Source: an uncultured Flavobacterium sp.
GTDB taxonomy: Bacteria; Bacteroidota; Bacteroidia; Flavobacteriales; Flavobacteriaceae
Length of the DNA stretch: 64,000 nucleotides
Reading direction: 5' to 3'
Assembly: GCF_946478785.1 (NCBI RefSeq)
Contig: NZ_CAMLDD010000020.1
Location: 1-64,000, forward strand
Notes under the pieces: generated by a model
The model's input: the letters and a program-made list of their open reading frames with translations, nothing else
What the model was told of the DNA's origin: nothing
The model's database searches: none
Program-made: the position numbers and the translations under genes
In this document: in pieces, positions 8,258 to 18,418 of the stretch
Layout of the letters: the number at the start of each line of letters is the position of its first letter
Numbering within the stretch: position 1 is the stretch's first letter

Positions 8258-9406
8258 ATGAAAAAAAGTCTTATTGCACTCTCATTGGGAGGTCTCACGA
8301 TTGGTATAACAGAATTTGTCGTGATGGGTTTATTGCCCGATATTGCTTCAGACATGAAAGTTTCGATTCCGGTTGCCGGATATTTAATTTCGTCTTATGC
8401 TTTAGGAGTTGTTATTGGTGCTCCTTTATTGGTTATTCTTGGAAGAAATTTTCCACCCAAGAAAATGCTTTTAATTTTAGCTTTGATGTTAACGGTTTTT
8501 AATGCGCTTTCAATTATTGCACCCAATTATAATTTTTTATTCGCTTCCAGATTTCTTTCCGGATTACCACACGGAGCCTTTTTTGGAGTAGGGGCGGTAG
8601 TCGCAAGCCGTTTGGCAGATAAGGGAAAAGAAGCTCAGGCGATTTCGATAATGTTTTCAGGCTTGACTTTAGCAAATTTGATTGGAGTGCCAATTGGTAC
8701 TTATATAGGACATCATTTTATATGGCGTTATACTTTTGTGCTGATTGCAATTGTAGGATTGCTTACTTTTCTATTTATAACATTATGGATGCCGAATTTA
8801 GAAAAAAGCGGTGATGTAAACATGAAAACACAACTGCTCTTTTTTAAAAAAACAGAAGCTTGGCTTATTATTGGAATTACAGCAATTGGTTTTGGCGGAT
8901 TGTTTGCCTGGATTAGCTACATTGCACCTTTATTAATTAATGTTTCCAAATTTTCACCAGAAGATGTTTCCTATATTTTAATTTTAGCTGGCTTCGGAAT
9001 GGTAGTTGGAAATTTTGTGGGAGGAAAATTAGCTGATAAATATTCGCCTGCACCAACTGTACTTGCTTTACTTTTTGTGATGGTCATTGATTTGATTATG
9101 GTTTACTTCTTCTCTTTTAATCAATATATGTCCTTGTTTTTTACTTTTTTAACCGGTGCCATTTCTTTTTCTGTCATAGCACCAATTCAGATGTTGATGA
9201 TTAAAACTGCTAAAAATGCCGAGATGATTGCTTCGGCTGCACTTCAGGGAAGTTTTAATATTGGAAATGCTTTAGGAGCATTTTTAGGAGGACTGCCTTT
9301 AGCAGCTGGTTATAGTTACGCATCGCCAAATCTCATAGGCGTTGTAATGGCAATTATAGGAATGATTATAACTTTTATTTTAATGCAAAAACATAAAACT
9401 GTTTAA
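8258..9406 (+). CDS. MFS transporter, AraJ/DHA1-like
   Basis: A 382-residue major facilitator with about 12 hydrophobic helices. Features: GITEFVVMGLLPDIASDM in helix 1, conserved in the AraJ/YdhP/Bcr-type DHA1 group; RFLSGLPHGAFFGVGAVVAS in helix 4; and GTYIGHHFIWRYTF in helix 5. Such proteins export sugars, purines or drugs by proton antiport, but the substrate here cannot be predicted. It is transcribed divergently from the HMA-AraC regulator across 137 bases, so that regulator may control it. Length and helix count are normal. Confidence 0.85.
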   Translation: MKKSLIALSLGGLTIGITEFVVMGLLPDIASDMKVSIPVAGYLISSYALGVVIGAPLLVILGRNFPPKKMLLILALMLTVFNALSIIAPNYNFLFASRFLSGLPHGAFFGVGAVVASRLADKGKEAQAISIMFSGLTLANLIGVPIGTYIGHHFIWRYTFVLIAIVGLLTFLFITLWMPNLEKSGDVNMKTQLLFFKKTEAWLIIGITAIGFGGLFAWISYIAPLLINVSKFSPEDVSYILILAGFGMVVGNFVGGKLADKYSPAPTVLALLFVMVIDLIMVYFFSFNQYMSLFFTFLTGAISFSVIAPIQMLMIKTAKNAEMIASAALQGSFNIGNALGAFLGGLPLAAGYSYASPNLIGVVMAIIGMIITFILMQKHKTV

Positions 9407-9844
9407 GCTGAAGACAGATTAAATAATTTAGATTGTATTTATTTTGAATAGTATGTCATACTCCTGAAATTGCTTCTTTTTCTGTTTTTGTTAAGTACTT
9501 ATTTCTTAAAACTTGTTTTGGCTTGGTTTTTCTCAATTTGTATAGTATTAATAGAACTTATAGATTTAACGTTGGGCACGTTGTCACAGAAAACAATGTG
9601 AAAAATTGTCAAAGTTGCTTAAATAATAAATTTCTTTGTTATGATTTTTTATAAAAATACATTCGGACTAAAAGAAGTTTTTGTCAAAAGCTAATTAACC
9701 AACACTTTTACTGAAGTATTTGTTAAGTCAAAATTGCATTACTTAAGCATTAGTTTTATTCTTGTATGATTACATCATAGCTAACTTGTGAGAAATTATT
9801 TTAAATTAAAATTTAAAGGTGGTTATTAAATTGTTTACTCCACA

Positions 9845-9858
9845 TGTAATCGATTGAA
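9845..9858. promoter_or_regulatory. Half-conserved LacI-type operator
   Basis: TGTAATCGATTGAA matches the left arm and centre of the perfect palindrome at 10028-10045 and departs in the right arm. The two sites are 183 bases apart, a spacing that would allow DNA looping. Confidence 0.4.
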
Positions 9859-10027
9859 TTTTATGCAAAAATCTTATTGACATCAAAATAATAAAAGAGG
9901 ATTTATTTGAATTTATGTATTTAAATTGCATAAATGATATTTTAAAACAGAATATTTTTTTATATGTAATTTTTTTTAAGATTTTTTTATGAAATATAAT
10001 TTTTTATACAGAATTTTTTTTTATGTT

Positions 10028-10045
10028 TGTGTAATCGATTACACA
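10028..10045. promoter_or_regulatory. Perfect 18-bp palindromic operator
   Basis: TGTGTAATCGATTACACA is a perfect palindrome with a central CG, the form bound by LacI-family regulators. It lies about 180 bases before susC and is the best candidate for the switch of the pectin-type locus. No lacI-like gene is in the window, so the regulator must be encoded elsewhere. Confidence 0.6.
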
Positions 10046-10223
10046 TTGCTTTTTTGTTTTTTGAAGAGTCAAATTTCTGTTTGTTTTCAGGAGTTGCGGA
10101 AAGAGTCAGAAGATTGAAATTAAATTTAAAAACATTCAGATTGTAGTTTTTCGATAATAAATATAATTTTTAAAACCATAAAATAAGCTTAATAAACATT
10201 ACTAATAAACTAAACAGTGAACT

Positions 10224-13200
10224 ATGAATTTTAAAGGGTTATTTAATAAAAGAACAAATTGTTGTCTGGCAATTGTTTTCTTATTGTGTTTGCTTACCAG
10301 TAACAAGGTGAGTGCACAGGACTTGACAGTTGAAGGTGTGGTAAAAGATGCATCGGGGCTAACCTTGCCAGGGGTAAACGTATTGGAAAAGGGTACGAAA
10401 AATGGTGTGTCAACAGATTTTGATGGAAAATATAAATTGAAACTTTCAAGTTCAAAAGCAACTGTAGAGTTTTCTTTTATAGGATTTACAACGCAGTCTG
10501 TTGCTGTTGCCGGTAAAAAAACAATTAATGTTGTTTTGGCTGAAGAAGCAAATGCTTTAAATGAAGTGGTTGTTGTGGGATACGGAACTGTAAAAAAGTC
10601 TGATTTGACTGGAGCTGTTTCTACTATTTCAGGAAGTACTTTGGCAAAGATACCTGTCTCTAATGTTTCTGAAGCTTTAACAGGTAGATTAGCTGGGGTA
10701 AATGTTACAAGTTCTGAAGGTTCACCAGATGCTGAGATTAAAATTAGAGTTCGTGGAGGTGGTTCTCTTACACAGGATGCTTCCCCTTTAATTATTGTAG
10801 ATGGTTTTCCTGTAAATAGTATGAACGATATTGCAGCTTCTAATATTGAGTCTATGACAGTATTAAAAGATGCTTCATCTACCGCTATTTATGGATCGCG
10901 TGGTGCAAACGGTGTTATCATCATTACTACTAAGACAGGTAAAAATGGTAAGATGGATATAAGCTTCAATATGTTTTATGGTATGAAGACCTTAGCAGAT
11001 GAAATTGATGTACTGTCAGCAGATGATTTTGTGAAATGGCAATATGAATATGCGATGCTTTCCAATACAGATAATACTGTTTTGAACAATCCTGACTCTT
11101 ATACCAAATATTTTGGTAACTGGCAGGATCGTGATTTGTATAAGGGAGTAAAAGGGGATAATTGGCAAAAGCAGCTTTTTGGACGTACTGGAGAGGTGCA
11201 AAGCCGTGATTTAGGAATTCGTGGAGGAACAGAAAAATTAAGTTACAATTTTAATTATACTCTCTATGATGAAAAAGCTATAATGATAGGATCTGATTAT
11301 AAAAGAAACAATCTTTCGTTAGCTTTGAAAAATAAAGCCAGTGATAAAATCGATCTTGGTTTTACCATACGTTATTCCGATACAAAAATATTAGGATCAG
11401 GAGTGAATGAACAAAACGAAAAGTCTTCAACAGATTCTCGTTTACGTAATGCTGTAGGTTATTCACCTGTTCCTATTCAGGAAGTTGGGTCTGTAAATGT
11501 AGATCCTGATGTAAATGATCTAATAAATCCATTCGTGTCTTTAGCGGATAATGATCGTGAACAGTATAGAAAAAACTTTAATATGCTGGGAAGTTTTGGT
11601 TGGGAAATTATAAAAAACCTTAAGTTTAAAAGCGATATAGGTCTGGATAATTATAATAATTTAGATTACCGTTTTTATGGTTCTTCAACTTATTTTTCAT
11701 CAACAGCGAAAATTGGAGCAGGAAAACCTGGTATGGTGATGAGTGATCGTAAGGATGTTCGTTTTAGAAATGCTAATACTTTAAACTATGATTTTAAAGA
11801 GTTGATGGGAGAGAAGCATCATTTAACTGTGCTTTTAGGTGAAGAGTCGATAACTACAAGTTCTAATAATACGACTTCAACCTTTCTTAATTATCCTGAT
11901 TTCTTCCATTTAGAACAAGCGAAAATATTAACGACACAAGGTACACCTTTATCTGTTGATAATTTCTATAGTGCTGATGATAAGTTACTGTCTTTCTTTG
12001 GGCGATTGAATTATGATTTTAAAGATCGTTATATTTTTACAGCTACATTTCGTGCGGATGGATCCAGTAAATTTGCAGGATCAAATCGTTGGGGTTATTT
12101 TCCGGCTGCAGCTGCAGCATGGAAGATTTCACAAGAGAACTTCCTAAAAGATGTTTCCTGGCTAGATCTTCTTAAAGTGAGGGTAAGTTATGGTGAAGCG
12201 GGTAATAACAACATACCTGTAGGTCAAACGGTTCAAACTTTTGATTCAAATGCTAATCAATGGATTAATAATGTTGATAATTACTGGGCTGCTCCAAAAA
12301 TTATGTCAAATCCTGAATTGAAATGGGAAACTACAATTACTCAGAATATTGGTTTGGATTTTGGATTTTTTAAAAATCGTTTAAATGGTACTTTAGATAT
12401 CTACAAAAATTTGACACAAGATTTGTTACTTAGTTTTCCAGTAGGTGGTAGTGGCTATGATACACAGTATAGAAATATGGGTGAAACTCAAAATACTGGT
12501 TTTGAAGGTACTTTAAATGTTGTTGCGATCGAGAAAAAAGATTTTGGATTAAATTTTTCTTTTAACATTGGGTTCAATAAAAATCGTATAAATTCATTAG
12601 GTGTTATGGACAACTTTTTAACCAGTAGTACATGGACATCGGATATAACAGCTGACTATGCTGTAAATGCAGGTTCTCCTTTAGGATTAATGTATGGTTA
12701 TGTTAGTGACGGTCGTTATGAGGTTTCAGACTTTGAATATAATGGATCAAGTTATGCTTTAAAATCTGGAGTTGTGAATTCAGAAGTAGTGGGTACATTA
12801 CGACCAGGTATGATGAAATTAAAAGATTTGGATGGAGATAACAAAGTTACTGCAGCAGACAGAAGAGTTATTGGTAACGCAAATCCTAAAAATACGGGAG
12901 GTTTTGTAATTAACGCAAATGCATATGGTTTTGATCTTTCGGCTGCCTTTAACTGGAGCTACGGAAATGATATCTATAATGCAAATAAAGCAGAATTTAC
13001 TACAGCAAACAGAAATGGGAAATATAAAAATTTAAGTTCTGATATGGCAGACGGAGTAAGATGGACAAACATTAATCCTGCTACAGGGGAGATCGTTAAC
13101 GATCAAACAGAATTAGCAGCTTTAAATGCTAATACAACTATGTGGTCTCCGTATATGAGTAGTTTTTTATTTACTGATTATGAGGTAGAAGATGGATCAT

Positions 13201-13439
13201 TTATTAGGTTAAATAATTTGACTTTAGGTTATACTATGCCTGAGTTTTTTAGTTCAAAAATTCATGCAGCAAAATTAAGATTCTATTGTACTGCAACTAA
13301 TGTTTTCTTATTGACAAACTATTCAGGTCCAGATCCGGAGGTTTCCACAAGAAGAAAATCACCTCTTACACCTGGTGTTGATTATTCAGCATATCCGAGA
13401 AGCAGACAGTTAGTGTTTGGTTTAAATCTTAATTTCTAA
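10224..13439 (+). CDS. SusC/RagA-family TonB-linked outer-membrane transporter
   Basis: A 1071-residue outer-membrane protein. After a signal peptide ending KVSAQ comes a carboxypeptidase-like regulatory domain (VEGVVKDASGLTLPGVNVLE, about 34-110). The SusC signature NEVVVVGYGTVKKSDLTGAV, a plug domain (about 115-230, with VLKDASSTAIYGSRGANGVI) and a C-terminal 22-strand barrel ending in LNLNF follow. It imports oligosaccharides with its SusD partner, encoded 16 bases downstream. Linkage to a PL9-type lyase suggests pectic oligogalacturonides as cargo, by inference. The palindromic operator upstream probably governs this whole unit. Confidence 0.93.
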   Translation: MNFKGLFNKRTNCCLAIVFLLCLLTSNKVSAQDLTVEGVVKDASGLTLPGVNVLEKGTKNGVSTDFDGKYKLKLSSSKATVEFSFIGFTTQSVAVAGKKTINVVLAEEANALNEVVVVGYGTVKKSDLTGAVSTISGSTLAKIPVSNVSEALTGRLAGVNVTSSEGSPDAEIKIRVRGGGSLTQDASPLIIVDGFPVNSMNDIAASNIESMTVLKDASSTAIYGSRGANGVIIITTKTGKNGKMDISFNMFYGMKTLADEIDVLSADDFVKWQYEYAMLSNTDNTVLNNPDSYTKYFGNWQDRDLYKGVKGDNWQKQLFGRTGEVQSRDLGIRGGTEKLSYNFNYTLYDEKAIMIGSDYKRNNLSLALKNKASDKIDLGFTIRYSDTKILGSGVNEQNEKSSTDSRLRNAVGYSPVPIQEVGSVNVDPDVNDLINPFVSLADNDREQYRKNFNMLGSFGWEIIKNLKFKSDIGLDNYNNLDYRFYGSSTYFSSTAKIGAGKPGMVMSDRKDVRFRNANTLNYDFKELMGEKHHLTVLLGEESITTSSNNTTSTFLNYPDFFHLEQAKILTTQGTPLSVDNFYSADDKLLSFFGRLNYDFKDRYIFTATFRADGSSKFAGSNRWGYFPAAAAAWKISQENFLKDVSWLDLLKVRVSYGEAGNNNIPVGQTVQTFDSNANQWINNVDNYWAAPKIMSNPELKWETTITQNIGLDFGFFKNRLNGTLDIYKNLTQDLLLSFPVGGSGYDTQYRNMGETQNTGFEGTLNVVAIEKKDFGLNFSFNIGFNKNRINSLGVMDNFLTSSTWTSDITADYAVNAGSPLGLMYGYVSDGRYEVSDFEYNGSSYALKSGVVNSEVVGTLRPGMMKLKDLDGDNKVTAADRRVIGNANPKNTGGFVINANAYGFDLSAAFNWSYGNDIYNANKAEFTTANRNGKYKNLSSDMADGVRWTNINPATGEIVNDQTELAALNANTTMWSPYMSSFLFTDYEVEDGSFIRLNNLTLGYTMPEFFSSKIHAAKLRFYCTATNVFLLTNYSGPDPEVSTRRKSPLTPGVDYSAYPRSRQLVFGLNLNF

Positions 13440-13455
13440 TTTAAATTATCAGAAG

Positions 13456-15252
13456 ATGAAACATAAAATAATAATAGCAGGTTTAATAATATCAGGGTTT
13501 TTTACTTCATGTCAGGAATTTGGTGATGAATATTTAGATGCACCTGCACAGTCAACTTTAGATGAAAAAGCTCTTTTTTCTACCCCAGGATTAGCTAAAG
13601 GCGCTATAGCGGGAATAAAAGAATCATTTGCAGAAACAGATTCCTATAGAGGAAGGCTTTTAGCTTATCAAGGATTAAATAGCGATGTCGAATGGCTTTT
13701 AAATTCATCAAGTTCAGGCGCAAAGAGTGATTTAGTCATATATGATGCAAAAGCGAATAATTCGGAAATGAATAAACCGGTAAATGTGTGGGCAAAAATG
13801 TATGAAGGAATCGAACGTGCAAATTTGTGTATTAGAGGGATTCGGGCTTATGGTAATCCACAACCAGGTAATGAAATGGGACAATTATTAGGAGAAGCAC
13901 TAACATTGCGTGCTATTTATTATGCTGATTTGATTAGAAATTGGGGAGATGTTCCAGCCCGTTTTGAGCCTGTGACAAATTTGACGGTATATATCCCAAA
14001 AACCAACCGCGATGTAATTTATAAACAATTAATAGCAGATTTGGGAGAAGCATCTTCATTAGTTGCCTGGCCAAATGAAACAGCTGCAACTGCGACGGTA
14101 GAATATGTGAATAAAGCTTTTGTAAAAGGATTAAGAGCTCGTTTGGCTATGATGGCAAGTGGTTATCAGCAATATCCTGATGGTGTGCGTAGAAGTACAG
14201 ATCCTGATCTTTCAGTAGATAAGATGTATAAGTTAGCTTTAGATGAATGCCGTTTAGTTATTCAAAGTGGTACAGCGCATTTAGAAAATTCTTTTGAGGG
14301 GTTATGGAAAAAATATAATCAAGATTACATAACTGCGGGTGGTGAATCGCTTTGGGAGATTCCTTTTATCCATTCGAGAGGTAGAATGTTATACACATTT
14401 GCTGTAAAACATGATACTAAGGATCAATTTCAATCTATGACTGACAGTAATGGCGGAAGTGCAGGGCCATTACCATTTGTTTATTATGATTACGATAATG
14501 CTGATACAAGAAGAGATGTGACTTGTGTACCTTACAAATGGGGTAAAGCTGTTGATAATATTGCTAAACAGGAGTTGACTGATTTACAAGTGTGGTATTT
14601 TGGAAAATATAGATACGAATGGATGAGTAGAATTCCTTCTGCTCCTTCAGACGATGGAGTTAATAAAATTTATATGCGATATGCGGAGGTTCTTCTAATT
14701 GCTGCTGAAGCTGCAAATGAAATAGAGGGTGCAGCAGCAGCAGCACCATATTTGAAAGAAATTCGTAAAAGGGCTTTTGTTCCATCTGATCATGCTGTTA
14801 AAGTAGAAGATTACGTAAACGCTCTAACTGAGAAGGGAGATATGATGAATGCCATTATTGATGAATATCAATATGAATTTACAGGAGAAATGGAACGTAA
14901 ATTTTCTCTGATTCGTTGGAATAAGTTAAAGACTAAGTTAGATGAGGCTAAAGCCAAAATGACTGATTTAAAAACAAGAACCGGTAACTATAGTGATGTG
15001 CCTAAAACATTATATTACAAATATAAAGCAGATAATATTTCTCTTGATATATATGGACTGAATCGTGGTGAAACTACAGATCCGGGAGCAGGTTATTCAT
15101 CTAAAGCTTGGGAAAAATTAGAGGATGTAAAAATTGCTTCGCTTTACAAAGAAGGAAATAATCCAGATAAAAGACAATTTTGGCCAATTTGGGAGGTATT
15201 TATTCAAGGAAGTAACGGCCAATTGAAAAATGATTGGGTTTTTGGTAACTAA
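13456..15252 (+). CDS. SusD/RagB-family nutrient-binding lipoprotein
   Basis: A 598-residue surface lipoprotein. Lipobox GFFTSC places the lipidated Cys early. SusD features include the N-terminal SusD-like region (AKMYEGIERANLCIRG), ALTLRAIYYADLIRNWGDVP and a C-terminal RagB segment (KIYMRYAEVLLIAAEAANEI, then EYQYEFTGEMERKFSLIRWN). It caps the SusC barrel and captures glycans. The gene follows susC by 16 bases and its stop lies 31 bases before the next lipoprotein gene, so one transcript is likely. An AGC-repeat-encoded Ala tract (GAAAAAP) is seen near residue 425. Confidence 0.92.
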   Translation: MKHKIIIAGLIISGFFTSCQEFGDEYLDAPAQSTLDEKALFSTPGLAKGAIAGIKESFAETDSYRGRLLAYQGLNSDVEWLLNSSSSGAKSDLVIYDAKANNSEMNKPVNVWAKMYEGIERANLCIRGIRAYGNPQPGNEMGQLLGEALTLRAIYYADLIRNWGDVPARFEPVTNLTVYIPKTNRDVIYKQLIADLGEASSLVAWPNETAATATVEYVNKAFVKGLRARLAMMASGYQQYPDGVRRSTDPDLSVDKMYKLALDECRLVIQSGTAHLENSFEGLWKKYNQDYITAGGESLWEIPFIHSRGRMLYTFAVKHDTKDQFQSMTDSNGGSAGPLPFVYYDYDNADTRRDVTCVPYKWGKAVDNIAKQELTDLQVWYFGKYRYEWMSRIPSAPSDDGVNKIYMRYAEVLLIAAEAANEIEGAAAAAPYLKEIRKRAFVPSDHAVKVEDYVNALTEKGDMMNAIIDEYQYEFTGEMERKFSLIRWNKLKTKLDEAKAKMTDLKTRTGNYSDVPKTLYYKYKADNISLDIYGLNRGETTDPGAGYSSKAWEKLEDVKIASLYKEGNNPDKRQFWPIWEVFIQGSNGQLKNDWVFGN

Positions 15253-15283
15253 ATTAATAATAGATAAATTATATTTTATAATT

Positions 15284-16867
15284 ATGAAAATAAATAACAT
15301 ATTTAAAGGGCTGTTAACTACGCTGTTGTTGTTGCTTGTACTTTGTTCAGGTTGTGAGAGTTACAACGAGGCATTGCTTACCGATATTGGCAACACAAGG
15401 TTGTTTTCACCAATTCTGGAGAAACCTCAAATTAGAAATCAGACTAATGTTGAGTTAAATTGGGAAACCCGTGCTGAAGATGATCATTATGTTATTGAAT
15501 TTAGTGCAGACGATCCAAACTTTACTACAATTTTTAAAACCGTAGAAGTTAAAGGAGACGAATTACCGGTGCTTGTCGCTCTGGAAGGAGAAACACTTTA
15601 TTCAATCAGGGTAAAGGCGGTTAGTGCAACCGGAAAAGAAGATTCTCAATGGTCAGTTACAACTGCTAGTACTTTGGGAGAACAAATTTTCTTGACTATT
15701 CAGGATACAGATATTGCTGCTAAAACTGCTATTTTAAGATGGACACCTAACAGTAGTGTAACAACTATTGTGCTTAGTCCGGGAGATATTACGCATAGTA
15801 TTACAGCCGAAGAAAAAGTAAATGGTATAGCTACAGTAACAGGTTTGAGTCCTGAAACTGCTTATCAGGCAAATTTGTTCAACGGCACTAAGAAAAGAGG
15901 TGCTACTACATTTACAACTGGTATTGATATTGGCGATGGTATATTAGTAAAAGAAGGAGATGATTTGTTAGTGGCTATTGCTAATGCAGATTCAGGAGAT
16001 AAATTATTTTTAGAGCCTGGTGTTTATAAGTCAGTAGGAGCAGACGGAGTAACTCCAAGTACTGATATTGTATTAAAGAAAACCATCACAATTAGTGGCG
16101 TTCCTGGCTTAGCGAAACCAGTTTTACATTATAAAATAACAGTTAATTCGGCAACTAGTAATGTTTCGCTTTTAAATTTAGTTTTAGATGGTACAGGTAT
16201 TGATAATGCGAGTCTTATTACCGTTGCTTCTCCTACTGTTTATACGTTTGGCGATATTTTAATAAGTGGTTGTGAAGTGCATGATTATACTCGTGCATTA
16301 TTAAATGGAAGTAACGCAGGAGGGTCAACAATTACTTCATTTGTTGTGGATAATTCCACAATTACTAGTGTAAATACCAACAATGGTGGAGAATTTATCA
16401 ATGTTAGAACTGCATTTGTTAAAAATCTTACATTTAAAAATAGCACTTTTAATAACTGTTCTGCTAGTCGTGATTTTATTCGTTTGGATCCCGTTACAAC
16501 TATCACAGGAGAGACTTCAACTGTTTTAGTTGAGTCATGTACTATTAATTGTCCCGGAATGACGGCTTCTAACAGATTTATGTATGTTCGTTTTGCCGAC
16601 AATTTACCTACAGTTAAAAATACATTGTTTTCAAATACTGCAGCTATTTATGCTTCAAATCAAGGTGGCACTAAACTTCCTACTTTTAGTAATAATAATT
16701 ATTTTAATTCACCAAACTTCCAAAGCACTACAATTGCTAGCAATAAGGCAGATACTGCAGGAACTGCATTAGATCCAGGATTTACTAATGCTGCTGAAGG
16801 AGATTTTACAATTTCAAATCAAACTTTGATTGATAATAAAGTAGGGGATCCACAATGGATTAAATAA
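15284..16867 (+). CDS. DUF4957/DUF5123-like beta-helix surface lipoprotein
   Basis: A 527-residue lipoprotein with lipobox LCSGC. Residues about 40-210 look like two fibronectin type III units (TNVELNWETRAEDDHYVIEF, KTAILRWTPNSSVTTIVLSP). From about 225 there is a right-handed beta-helix with DUF4957 character (AIANADSGDKLFLEPGVYKS) and a C-terminal part like DUF5123 (NYFNSPNFQ, FTNAAEGDFTI). Such proteins occur in pectin utilization loci and are probably glycan-binding or lyase-like; no catalytic residues are evident. ATG at 15284 gives a proper signal peptide; an in-frame ATG at 15230 overlaps susD and is rejected. Confidence 0.8.
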   Translation: MKINNIFKGLLTTLLLLLVLCSGCESYNEALLTDIGNTRLFSPILEKPQIRNQTNVELNWETRAEDDHYVIEFSADDPNFTTIFKTVEVKGDELPVLVALEGETLYSIRVKAVSATGKEDSQWSVTTASTLGEQIFLTIQDTDIAAKTAILRWTPNSSVTTIVLSPGDITHSITAEEKVNGIATVTGLSPETAYQANLFNGTKKRGATTFTTGIDIGDGILVKEGDDLLVAIANADSGDKLFLEPGVYKSVGADGVTPSTDIVLKKTITISGVPGLAKPVLHYKITVNSATSNVSLLNLVLDGTGIDNASLITVASPTVYTFGDILISGCEVHDYTRALLNGSNAGGSTITSFVVDNSTITSVNTNNGGEFINVRTAFVKNLTFKNSTFNNCSASRDFIRLDPVTTITGETSTVLVESCTINCPGMTASNRFMYVRFADNLPTVKNTLFSNTAAIYASNQGGTKLPTFSNNNYFNSPNFQSTTIASNKADTAGTALDPGFTNAAEGDFTISNQTLIDNKVGDPQWIK

Positions 16868-16893
16868 AAGAACAAAACTATTTTGTTAATTAT

Positions 16894-16940
16894 AAAAGGC
16901 ATGCTGAATTTAAAACATTTACGCATGCCTTTTCTTTTTA
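16894..16940 (+). terminator. Hairpin terminator or attenuator inside the locus
   Basis: AAAAGGCATGC and GCATGCCTTTT form an 11-bp stem around an 18-base loop, followed by TCTTTTTAG. It lies between the DUF4957-like gene and the lyase gene, so lyase expression may be reduced or need its own promoter. Confidence 0.7.
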
Positions 16941-16963
16941 GTTACAATTTAAAAACAATAAAA

Positions 16964-18418
16964 ATGAAAACGATATTAAGATTAATAGTGCTTTTTGCAT
17001 TATTTTCCTGTCAAAAAGATGAGGATACTCCTCAGGTTTCAGATGTTTTAGTTCAAAAAATTGAAATTCAGGGAACTGATATTGCAACTGGGCTTAATGG
17101 GCAGATGACAGCTAAGATCACACCTGAGGATGCAACTGATAAAACAGTTTCATGGAAAATTTCAGATGCTGCTGTTGCTGAAATATCTAAAACAGGTTTG
17201 ATTACTGCCAAGAAAAATGGAACTGTAACAGTTACCGCTACTGCAAAAGATAAAAGTGCTGTTGCCGCTACCAAAGTAATTAATATTACGAGCTTTTCAG
17301 TTACTCCTGTGGCTGATTATGAGGTTTCAACTGTTACTGAATTAACTACGGCACTTGCAAAAGTCAAAGCAGGTGAAACTATTGTTTTGAACGGAGGAAC
17401 TTATGCCATGACTTCAAAAATTAGCATTACAACATCGGGAACGTCAGATAAAGTGATTATGTTAAAAGCTAAAGATGGAGCAGCAAGACCGAAATTTGAC
17501 TTTTCTGCAATGTCTGAAAGTTCAGCTAATCAGGGAATTGTTTTAAGTGGCAATTATTGGCATATTAAAGGGATTGATATTTATAAAGCCGGTGATAACG
17601 GAATGCAGGTTAAAGGAAGCAATAATACAATTGAATTTATGACTTTCTCAGAATGTTCTGATTCAGGTTTACAATTAGATAATGGTGCTGCAAATAACAC
17701 GATTCTGAATTGCGATTCGTATTTCAATGCTGATGCAACTCTTGAAAATGCTGATGGGTTTGCCTGTAAATTAAATGCCGGAACCGGTAATAAATTTATT
17801 GGATGCCGTGCCTGGAAAAATCTGGATGATGGCTGGGATGGTTATTTAAGAGGAGCAGATGATATTACGACAATATATCAAAATTGTTGGGCAATCAAAA
17901 ACGGGTATCTTAAAGATGGAAGTAAAGGAGCCGGAGACGGAAATGGATTTAAGACAGGAGGGAGCGATGATAAACTCTTAAAACACCATGCAAAATACAC
18001 TAATTGCATCGCTGTAGGAAATGTTGCTGATGGTTTTGATCACAATAGCAACAGGGGAGAAGTAACTCTCTTCAATTGTTCTGCTTATGAGAATGGCAGG
18101 AACTATTCTTTTAGCAACTCAAATCCATTATCAAAACTGATTATTAAAAACAGTAATGTTTTAGGAGCTTACGGAACTGCTCTGGCAGCTGTTGTAGATA
18201 TAACCAACAACAGCTGGCAAAACGGAATTACCGTTACGGCAGATGATTTTATCAATATTGATTATTCGCAATTAACAGCTGCCAGAAAACCAGATGGCAG
18301 TTTGCCGGATGTAACCTTCTTTCACTTAAAAGGGGATAGTGATATGATCAACAAGGGAATTGATGTAGGGTTACCCTTTAATGGAACTTTACCTGATTTA
18401 GGGGCTTTTGAATTTTAA
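16964..18418 (+). CDS. PL9-type pectate lyase lipoprotein with Big_2 domain
   Basis: A 484-residue lipoprotein (lipobox ALFSC). Residues about 25-115 are a bacterial Ig-like (Big_2) domain: KIEIQGTDIATGLNGQMTAK, then AEISKTGLITAKKNGTVTVT. A right-handed beta-helix follows with the PL9 pattern SYFNADATLENADGFACKL, FIGCRAWKNLDDGWDGY and GNGFKTGG. PL9 enzymes cleave polygalacturonate by beta-elimination using a lysine base and calcium held by aspartates; the Asp-rich NADGFACK and DDGWD motifs fit. The ATG at 16964 starts the signal peptide; an upstream in-frame ATG falls within the hairpin and is rejected. Confidence 0.85.
   Translation: MKTILRLIVLFALFSCQKDEDTPQVSDVLVQKIEIQGTDIATGLNGQMTAKITPEDATDKTVSWKISDAAVAEISKTGLITAKKNGTVTVTATAKDKSAVAATKVINITSFSVTPVADYEVSTVTELTTALAKVKAGETIVLNGGTYAMTSKISITTSGTSDKVIMLKAKDGAARPKFDFSAMSESSANQGIVLSGNYWHIKGIDIYKAGDNGMQVKGSNNTIEFMTFSECSDSGLQLDNGAANNTILNCDSYFNADATLENADGFACKLNAGTGNKFIGCRAWKNLDDGWDGYLRGADDITTIYQNCWAIKNGYLKDGSKGAGDGNGFKTGGSDDKLLKHHAKYTNCIAVGNVADGFDHNSNRGEVTLFNCSAYENGRNYSFSNSNPLSKLIIKNSNVLGAYGTALAAVVDITNNSWQNGITVTADDFINIDYSQLTAARKPDGSLPDVTFFHLKGDSDMINKGIDVGLPFNGTLPDLGAFEF

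Larger units (their letters stand above)
9407..10223. other. 817-base regulatory region before the susC gene
   Basis: AT-rich stretch without a plausible gene on either strand. It contains two TGTAATCGATT sites (9845-9858 and 10028-10045), listed separately. No clear TAnnTTTG box with a -33 partner was found directly before susC, which fits a regulated promoter. The first 200 bases hold only short A/T tracts. Confidence 0.6.
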
